From NCBI RefSeq assembly GCF_016863515.1, contig NZ_BOPA01000014.1, positions 1-64,000 of the forward strand: 64,000 nt of DNA. The letters run 5' to 3'. The DNA comes from Micromonospora gifhornensis (GTDB taxonomy: Bacteria; Actinomycetota; Actinomycetes; Mycobacteriales; Micromonosporaceae). Below, piece after piece: positions 58,045 through 64,000 of this stretch (position 1 is the first letter of the stretch; every line of letters starts with the position of its first letter). The position numbers and the translations under genes were made by a program. Under the pieces are notes generated by a model. That model saw only the letters and a program-made list of their open reading frames with translations, searched no databases and had not been told where the DNA came from.

Positions 58045-60822
58045 ATGTCGAGCCCCGCCGAGCGGTACGCCGCGGCGCGCCGCCGGGCCGCCCAGGCCTC
58101 ACAGTTCCCGGCGCTGGAAGAATTCACCTCCGATATCGGGTTCGACCTGGACGATTTCCAGCGTGAGGCGTGTCAGGCGCTGGAACGGGGCAGCGGCGTG
58201 CTGGTGTGCGCGCCCACCGGCGCCGGCAAGACCGTGGTCGGCGAGTTCGCCGTACACCTGGCGTTGCGCGGCACGCCCGGCAAGCCGGCACCGACCGACG
58301 GCGCGCGGCGCAAGTGTTTCTACACCACGCCGATCAAGGCGCTGTCCAACCAGAAGTACCACGATCTGGTCGACCGCTACGGTGCCGAGCAGGTCGGGCT
58401 GCTCACCGGTGACAACGCCATCAACGGCGACGCTCCGGTGGTGGTGATGACCACCGAGGTGCTGCGCAACATGCTCTACGCCGGCTCGGCCACGCTCGAA
58501 GGCCTGGCGTACGTGGTGATGGACGAGGTGCACTACCTCGCCGACCGGTTCCGGGGCGGGGTGTGGGAGGAGGTCATCATCCACCTGCCCGCCTCGGTCA
58601 CCCTGGTGTCGCTGTCGGCGACCGTGTCCAACGCGGAGGAGTTCGCCGACTGGCTGATCACCGTGCGGGGCGAGACCACGGTGGTGGTCAGCGAGCACCG
58701 GCCGGTGCCGCTGTGGCAGCACATGCTGGTCGGCAAGCGGATGTTCGACCTGTTCCACGACGCGGCCGCCGCCCGTAAACACGACGTGCACCCGGAGTTG
58801 CTGCGCTACACCCGGGAGACGGTCCGCCGTCTCGACCTGGGCGAGGGGCGCGCCGCCGGCTGGGGTGGGCGGCGGGGACCGCGCTGGCGTGGGCCGTCGC
58901 GGCCGGACATCGTCGAGCGGCTGGACCGCGAGGGGCTGCTGCCGGCGATCCTGTTCATCTTCAGCCGGGCCGGTTGCGCCGCCGCCGTGCAGCAGTGCCT
59001 GGCCGCCGGGCTGCGACTGACCTCGCCCGAGGAACGGGCCGAGATCCGTCGGGTGGTGGAGTCCCGGGTGACCGCCATCCCCGGCGAGGACCTGTCGGTG
59101 CTGGGCTACTGGGAATGGCTCGACGGCCTGGAGCGTGGGCTGGCCAGCCACCACGCCGGGATGTTGCCGGTGTTCAAGGAGGTCGTCGAGGAGTTGTTCG
59201 TCCGAGGGCTGGTCAAGGCAGTCTTCGCCACCGAGACCCTGGCCCTGGGCATCAACATGCCGGCCCGCTGCGTGGTGCTGGAGCGCCTGGTCAAGTACAA
59301 CGGCGAGGCGCACGTCGACCTGACGCCGGGGGAGTACACCCAGCTCACCGGGCGGGCCGGGCGGCGGGGCATCGACGTGGAGGGGCACGCCGTCGTGGTG
59401 TGGTCCCCGGAGACCGACCCCCGGCACGTGGCGGGTCTGGCCTCGACCCGCACGTACCCGCTGCGGTCCAGCTTCCGGCCCTCGTACAACATGGCGGTCA
59501 ACCTGGTCGGCAGCGTCGGCGCCGACCCGGCCCGAGCGTTGCTGGAGTCCTCGTTCGCCCAGTTCCAGGCGGACCGGTCGGTGGTCGGCCTGGCCCGGCA
59601 GGTGCAGCGCAACACCGAAACCATCGAGGCGTACGGCGTGGAGGCGGAGTGCCACCACGGTGACTTCGACGAGTACTTCGCGTTGCGGGTGTCCATCGCC
59701 GACCGGGAGCGGGCGATCGCCCGGCAGGGTCAGAGCCAGCGTCGGGCGGCGGCGGTGGCCGCGTTGGAGCGGCTGCGTGTCGGTGACGTGATCCGGGTGC
59801 CGTCGGGTCGGCGTGCCGGCCTGGCCGTGGTGCTCGACCCGGCCGCCGGTGGGTTCAGCGAGCCGCGTCCGCTGGTGCTGACCCAGGATCGCTGGGCCGG
59901 GCGGATCAGCCCCGGCGACTTCACCACGCCGGCCGAGGTGCTGGCCCGCATCCGGGTGCCCAAGCACTTCAACCCCCGTAACCCGGCGGCCCGTCGTGAC
60001 CTGGCGGCGCAGGTCAGCGGCACCGGCCTGGACCGGCACAGCCGTCGAGGCGCCCGGGGCCGGCAGTCGGGCGAGGACCACCAGCTCACCCAGTTGCGGG
60101 CCGAGTTGCGGCGACACCCCTGTCACGCCTGCCCGGAGCGGGAGGAGCACGCCCGTTGGGCGGAGCGTCGTCGCCGGCTGGAGCGCGACACCGAGGAGTT
60201 GCGTGAGCGGGTGGCCGGGCGGACAGGATCGCTGGCGCGTACCTTCGATCGGATCGTCGCCCTGCTCACCGCCCGGGGCTATCTCACCGCCGAGGGCGAG
60301 GTGACCGACGCCGGGCGGATGCTGGGACGGATCTGGACCGAGGCCGACCTGCTGGTGGCGGAGTGCCTACGTCGGGGGGTCTGGGACGGGATGTCGCCTG
60401 CCGAGTTGGCCGCCGCGGTCTCGGTGGTGGTCTTCGAGGCACGGCGTGACGTCGACGAACGGGCGTCCCTGCCGCGCGGTCCGGTCGCCGAGGCGGTCGA
60501 CGCGACGTTGAAGCTGTGGAGCGAGATCGAGGCCGACGAGGCCGCCCGTGGTCTGACCGTCACCCGCGAGCCGGATCTGGGTTTCGCCTGGCCGATCTAC
60601 CGGTGGGCCCGGGGCGAGGCGTTGGCCAAGGTGCTGGCCAGTGGACACGAACTCGACGGCGAGATGCCGGCCGGTGACTTCGTCCGCTGGGCTCGTCAGG
60701 TGGTGGACCTGCTCGGTCAGGTCGCCGACTCCGGTGGCGCCTCGGCGGACCTTCGGGCCACCGCCCGGCAGGCGATCGGTGTCGTCAACCGGGGTGTGCT
60801 CGCCTACCACGCACCGGCCTGA
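58045..60822 (+). CDS. helY: Ski2-like DEAD/DEAH-box RNA helicase
   Basis: The 925-residue protein is the mycobacterial HelY type (Rv2092c), near the pafABC-tat genes. Motif I is CAPTGAGKT, motif II VVMDEVHYLADRFRGG (DEVH), motif III SLSATVSN, and motif VI region QLTGRAGRRG. A Ski2-type arch and winged-helix part follow (about 430-925). HPCHACPEREEHARWAERRR carries two close cysteines. It may take part in RNA decay or processing. Here the lanthipeptide cluster separates it from tatC, whereas mycobacteria keep it adjacent. Confidence 0.93.
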   Translation: MSSPAERYAAARRRAAQASQFPALEEFTSDIGFDLDDFQREACQALERGSGVLVCAPTGAGKTVVGEFAVHLALRGTPGKPAPTDGARRKCFYTTPIKALSNQKYHDLVDRYGAEQVGLLTGDNAINGDAPVVVMTTEVLRNMLYAGSATLEGLAYVVMDEVHYLADRFRGGVWEEVIIHLPASVTLVSLSATVSNAEEFADWLITVRGETTVVVSEHRPVPLWQHMLVGKRMFDLFHDAAAARKHDVHPELLRYTRETVRRLDLGEGRAAGWGGRRGPRWRGPSRPDIVERLDREGLLPAILFIFSRAGCAAAVQQCLAAGLRLTSPEERAEIRRVVESRVTAIPGEDLSVLGYWEWLDGLERGLASHHAGMLPVFKEVVEELFVRGLVKAVFATETLALGINMPARCVVLERLVKYNGEAHVDLTPGEYTQLTGRAGRRGIDVEGHAVVVWSPETDPRHVAGLASTRTYPLRSSFRPSYNMAVNLVGSVGADPARALLESSFAQFQADRSVVGLARQVQRNTETIEAYGVEAECHHGDFDEYFALRVSIADRERAIARQGQSQRRAAAVAALERLRVGDVIRVPSGRRAGLAVVLDPAAGGFSEPRPLVLTQDRWAGRISPGDFTTPAEVLARIRVPKHFNPRNPAARRDLAAQVSGTGLDRHSRRGARGRQSGEDHQLTQLRAELRRHPCHACPEREEHARWAERRRRLERDTEELRERVAGRTGSLARTFDRIVALLTARGYLTAEGEVTDAGRMLGRIWTEADLLVAECLRRGVWDGMSPAELAAAVSVVVFEARRDVDERASLPRGPVAEAVDATLKLWSEIEADEAARGLTVTREPDLGFAWPIYRWARGEALAKVLASGHELDGEMPAGDFVRWARQVVDLLGQVADSGGASADLRATARQAIGVVNRGVLAYHAPA

Positions 60823-60988
60823 TCCGGCTTCGTCACTCAACGTAAGGTCGAGTCGGGCTGGCGGTGAGGTCACCGAACGGCAACGGTTCGCATCCGACAA
60901 CTGTTCCTATTGTGCCTGCTGAACGCTTCCCTGATCATTCTACCGGTGCGTAAGCCGCGTGCCGGTGGAAGCTCTGGGGGGAGCTGTC

Positions 60989-61870
60989 GTGGCGGAAATC
61001 AATCACTTTGAGTACGGATGGATCACACCTGCGCTCAGCTACGCGCTGTCGGTGCTGGGGTCCGTTCTCGGGCTGATCTGTGCGGGCCGGATCCGCACCG
61101 CGTCGAGTGCCGGCCAGCGGGCCTGGTGGGGAATTCTCGCGGCCTGGGCCATCGGCGGCACCGCCATCTGGACGATGCACTTCATGGCGATGCTCGGCTT
61201 CGCCGTGAGCGGCTCCCGGATCAAATACGACGTGCCGGTCACCGTCGTCAGCGCGCTGCTCGCGGTGGTGGCGGTGGGTATCGGGCTGGCCATCGTCGGC
61301 ACCGGCCGGCTGTCGGCGGTACGGCTGCTCGCCGGTGGGCTGTTCACCGGCGCCGGGGTGGCGGCGATGCACTACACCGGCATGGCCGCGATGCGACTCA
61401 ACGGCGAGCTGGGCTACGACCCCACCCGGGTCGCGCTCTCCCTGCTGATCGCCGTGGTCGCCGCCACTGCCGCGCTGTGGCTCGCGATGACGGTACGTCG
61501 CGGCGTGGCGATCTTCGCGTCGGCGCTGGTGATGGGCGTGGCGGTCAACGGTATGCACTTCACCGGGATGAGCGCCCTGTCGGTGCACCTGCACGAGCGG
61601 CGGGGGGAGGTCGCCGGCGCGGAGGTGGGCAGCCTGCTGATCCCGATCGTACTGCTCGTGATCTTCGGCGTGGTGGGCCTGGTCTACGCGCTGCTCGCGG
61701 CGCCCACCGACGAGGACCGGGCCGCCGCGGCCTACCTGGCCGCCCGTCGAGCCCCGGCAGCCGAGCCGGTCGGCGACGACTCGCCGGACCCGGTGGGGTT
61801 GCGCGCCCGGTCGACCCTGGCCCGCCCCGGTGCCCAGTTCCCGTCCCGCCGGGACCGTCCGCCGCGCTGA
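60989..61870 (+). CDS. MHYT-domain membrane sensor protein
   Basis: The 293-residue protein has about seven hydrophobic helices. They carry the three MHYT repeats: TAIWTMHFMAMLGF, GVAAMHYTGMAAMR and GVAVNGMHFTGMSAL. The Met/His residues at the outer membrane face may bind copper and sense a gas such as oxygen or nitric oxide. Unlike typical members there is no attached GGDEF/EAL or kinase domain; a tail of about 65 residues (Pro/Arg-rich) ends it. GTG 60989 has GGGGGGAG 6-13 bases upstream; the frame is open earlier. Confidence 0.87.
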   Translation: MAEINHFEYGWITPALSYALSVLGSVLGLICAGRIRTASSAGQRAWWGILAAWAIGGTAIWTMHFMAMLGFAVSGSRIKYDVPVTVVSALLAVVAVGIGLAIVGTGRLSAVRLLAGGLFTGAGVAAMHYTGMAAMRLNGELGYDPTRVALSLLIAVVAATAALWLAMTVRRGVAIFASALVMGVAVNGMHFTGMSALSVHLHERRGEVAGAEVGSLLIPIVLLVIFGVVGLVYALLAAPTDEDRAAAAYLAARRAPAAEPVGDDSPDPVGLRARSTLARPGAQFPSRRDRPPR

Positions 61871-61945
61871 CCCGCGCGCACCGATCTGCGCGGTCCCTCG
61901 TGGACGGTGGCGGAAAGTGTCGTACCCGGTACCCATCATGTATTC

Positions 61946-62356
61946 ATGGCTGTCCCCGCCCTCACCCCGCGCAACACCCCACCGCGCTCGCTGCCGCTGC
62001 GCGAGGCGCGCACCCGACTGAGTCAGCTCGTCGCGATGGCGGAGCTGACCGACACCGTCACCGTGGTCACCCGCGACGGCGACTCCCGGCCGGTCGCCGC
62101 GATCGTGCCGGCCGACGCCGCCCGCAGCGCCGCGCAGGCTCGCGCCGACGCCGGCCGGCTCGCCGAGGTCACCGCGGGTTGGTCCCGTCGCCTCGAAGCG
62201 CAGCGTGAGCAGGCCGGTCGCCGGCACGCCGCCGAGCTGCGCGCGATGCGGGCGGCGCTGGCCGAGGTGTGGGCCGCGCTGGAGCGCCGGGCCGCGCCGG
62301 GCGACGCCGAGCTGGCCCGGCTGCGCGCCGGACACGCCGACCTGCTCGACGGCTGA
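61946..62356 (+). CDS. Phd/YefM-type antitoxin-domain protein without a toxin
   Basis: The 136-residue product starts MAVPALTPRN. It has LPLREARTRLSQLVAMAELT and TVVTRDGDSRPVAAIVPADA, the Phd/YefM DNA-binding fold. An unusually long Ala/Arg/Glu-rich helix follows (about 65-136). No RelE/Doc toxin gene is adjacent. It may be a stand-alone regulator. ATG 61946 is used; the frame is open 13 codons earlier. Confidence 0.75.
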   Translation: MAVPALTPRNTPPRSLPLREARTRLSQLVAMAELTDTVTVVTRDGDSRPVAAIVPADAARSAAQARADAGRLAEVTAGWSRRLEAQREQAGRRHAAELRAMRAALAEVWAALERRAAPGDAELARLRAGHADLLDG

Positions 62357-62465
62357 CCGTCCGCTGCATCGCCTCGACACGCATCTCGCTTGGGTAACTG
62401 TGGGTCACCCGATGGCGCTGGTCGGCCACAATAGACCCTCACGATGGGCGTAGCCGGGGGTGACG

Positions 62466-63590
62466 ATGAGCGGATCCGAAGCACCAGGCGGCGCGCCCGC
62501 GCCGTCACCCGCGAGCTCCGGTCCCACGCCGCGGATGCGGTGGCTGCGCCTCGCCGCGCTGATCCTGCTGCTGGTGGTGGCTGTGGTCACGGTGGTGCGG
62601 GTGGTCAGCGTGACCGGCCCGCCCAGTCGTGACCAGTTGCGGGAACGAGCCGGGCTCACCGGCAAGCAGGAGCTGCTGATCGGGGTCAAGGACGATCAGC
62701 CGGGTGTGTCGCAGTTGCTGGAGAACGGCGCGTTCGTGGGCTTCGACATCGAGATCGCCTACATGATCGCCGAGGATCTCGGCTTCGACGCGCCACGGGT
62801 GCGGTTCCTGCCCATCGAGAGCGAGGACCGGGCCCGTCGGCAGGCCCCCACTCCGGACGGGCGCTTCGTCACCGTCGATCTGGTCATCGCCTCGTACAGC
62901 ATCACCGACGACCGTCGACGTCAAGGCGTGGTCTTCTCCGCACCCTATCTGCAGACCGAGCAGTCGGTGGTCACCCGCGCCGACAGCAAGCTGGCACCGA
63001 CCACGTTCGCCGATCTGGCCGGCCGCAAGGTCTGCACGCTGGCGACCTCGACGGCCGAGCGGAACCTGGCTGCGGCCGGTGCGCAGGCTCACGGCCGCAA
63101 CCGGATCAGCCAGTGCATCCAGGAGCTGTACGACGGCACGATCGACGCGGTCACCACCGACGCGGCGGTCCTGGCCGGATTCGTGGCTCCGCCCCTCGCC
63201 GAGCAGGCGCCGCCGGTGCGGAAGCTGAAAAACCCCACCCCGTTGCGTCACTTCGACATCGGTGCCGACGGTGATGAACTGTGGGGGGTCAACACCGGCC
63301 CCAACCCGGCCATGCGTGACCTGGTCAATCTCTCCTTGGAGGAGGCGCGCAACGGCCGCAACGGCAAGCGGTGGCGGACGGCCTTCGACCGCTACTTCGG
63401 CTACTCGCAGAAATACAACGACCAGCAGCAGGTTGCGGTTGACCAGCAGCCACCGCCCGGCCCGGCGGACAAGGTGGAGGTGCGGCAGTGGCCATGGGAG
63501 AGGTTCGCCTGGCGGCACCCGAACCAGCCACGGCCGGGCCTGTCGGCCGCCGCCGTCCGGGTGCGCGCCAGACGCAGCAGTGGCTGCTGA
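62466..63590 (+). CDS. Membrane-anchored solute-binding protein (amino-acid type)
   Basis: The 374-residue protein has an N-terminal signal-anchor helix (about 25-48) and no lipobox. A periplasmic-binding-protein fold of the glutamine/glutamate type follows. Features are LLIGVKDDQPGVSQLLENGA, FVGFDIEIAYMIAEDLGF, VIASYSITDDRRR and AGRKVCTLATSTAERNL. A Gln/Pro-rich and basic tail ends it. No ATPase or permease gene is adjacent, so it may sense rather than transport. ATG 62466 follows GGGGGTG; GTG 62460 is also possible. The last 100 bases overlap the next gene. Confidence 0.85.
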   Translation: MSGSEAPGGAPAPSPASSGPTPRMRWLRLAALILLLVVAVVTVVRVVSVTGPPSRDQLRERAGLTGKQELLIGVKDDQPGVSQLLENGAFVGFDIEIAYMIAEDLGFDAPRVRFLPIESEDRARRQAPTPDGRFVTVDLVIASYSITDDRRRQGVVFSAPYLQTEQSVVTRADSKLAPTTFADLAGRKVCTLATSTAERNLAAAGAQAHGRNRISQCIQELYDGTIDAVTTDAAVLAGFVAPPLAEQAPPVRKLKNPTPLRHFDIGADGDELWGVNTGPNPAMRDLVNLSLEEARNGRNGKRWRTAFDRYFGYSQKYNDQQQVAVDQQPPPGPADKVEVRQWPWERFAWRHPNQPRPGLSAAAVRVRARRSSGC

Positions 63591-64000
63591 CCGTACTGCC
63601 GGCCTTCCCGGTACTGCTGCTGGTCCTGCGGTTGTGGCGGCTCAGTCGACAGGACATGTCGACAATGCTGCTGCTGGTGCAGTACGTCAGCCCGCTCGGG
63701 CTGCTCAGCGCACTGCTCATCGCGCTGGTCTGGGCGGTACCGCTTGTGGTGCTGGTGCCGGTCGTGCTCGGTCGACTGTTGCAGGTCAGCGCCCCGCAGC
63801 GATTCGACCCGGAGCGGTCGCTGCTGGCGTACGCCGCCGCGCGTACGCCGGGTTGGGTGCTGGTCGTGGCGGCGGCGCTCGCCGCCCTCACCTGGCAGCT
63901 GCGGTTCCTGCCCGGGCTGGTGATGATGCTGGTCTGGCTGGTCGCCCTGCACACCCGCAGCCGCTACCCGGATCGACCGCGGCTGCTGCTGGCCACCGGC
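63488..64000 (+). CDS. Membrane protein, 3' end outside the window
   Basis: This frame is open to the right edge. It starts GTGGCCATG, with GGTGGAGG 7-14 bases upstream. It encodes a short polar N-terminus, then four hydrophobic helices (WLLTVLPAFPVLLLVLRLW; VSPLGLLSALLIALVWAVPL; WVLVVAAALAALTW; GLVMMLVWLVALH) with charged segments between them. It overlaps the binding-protein gene by 103 bases, suggesting coupling. No family is recognised from the part seen. Confidence 0.7.
   Translation, partial: MAMGEVRLAAPEPATAGPVGRRRPGARQTQQWLLTVLPAFPVLLLVLRLWRLSRQDMSTMLLLVQYVSPLGLLSALLIALVWAVPLVVLVPVVLGRLLQVSAPQRFDPERSLLAYAAARTPGWVLVVAAALAALTWQLRFLPGLVMMLVWLVALHTRSRYPDRPRLLLATG

Overview
The window is very GC-rich DNA from a filamentous actinobacterium. 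Mycothiol ligase (mshC), a complete Pup-proteasome locus, frequent GTG starts, leaderless promoters and Streptomyces-like gene order point to Micromonosporaceae, most likely Micromonospora or Salinispora. The genus is an inference: there is no rRNA gene here to test it. Almost all of it is chromosomal backbone, with two small accessory stretches.

Layout. 0.4-4 kb: histidine phosphatase, DUF3090, SCO1664-like kinase-fold protein and mshC. 4-10 kb: GntR regulator, PAC2 protein and cobalamin-dependent methionine synthase. 9.9-12.3 kb: an accessory patch with a broken tyrosine integrase, a membrane protein, a lipoprotein and a small Cys-rich protein. 12.5-21.8 kb: Ca2+/H+ antiporter, secreted metallopeptidase, HAD phosphatase, MacB/FtsX-like exporter, a DesK-type two-component system and a RecB-like nuclease. 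21.9-47.4 kb: the proteasome region, with site-2 protease, trmI, ferredoxin, arc/mpa, dop, pup, a frameshifted endonuclease VII gene, prcB, prcA, pafA, pafB, pafC, tatA and tatC. A 7-kb dTDP-rhamnose and glycan-assembly island sits between prcA and pafA. 47.9-55.6 kb: a class III lanthipeptide (SapB/Ram-type) cluster with two orphan LuxR regulators, two ABC half-transporters, a precursor gene of only 39 codons and a RamC-like synthetase. 55.9-64 kb: lipid kinase, HAD phosphatase, Ski2-like helicase (helY), MHYT membrane protein, lone Phd-like antitoxin, a membrane-anchored solute-binding protein and a truncated membrane protein.

How the genes work together. Pup is encoded with a C-terminal Glu, so PafA should be able to use it without prior deamidation by Dop. 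Arc/Mpa ends in a proteasome-docking Gln-Tyr-Leu and would feed tagged proteins into PrcBA. PafB and PafC are the WYL-domain activators of the mycobacterial DNA-damage response. In the lanthipeptide cluster, RamC would phosphorylate, dehydrate and cyclise the RamS peptide, and the two half-transporters would export it.

Most striking observations. The SapB-like precursor gene at 52833-52952 has a core almost identical to SapB. Three families of short dispersed or tandem repeats occur: (A) a 79-bp palindrome in four copies at gene borders, each between a C-rich and a G-rich tract; (B) a 55-60-bp palindrome at two convergent gene ends; (C) a 56-bp unit duplicated across the pafB/pafC junction that supplies the end of one gene and the start of the next.
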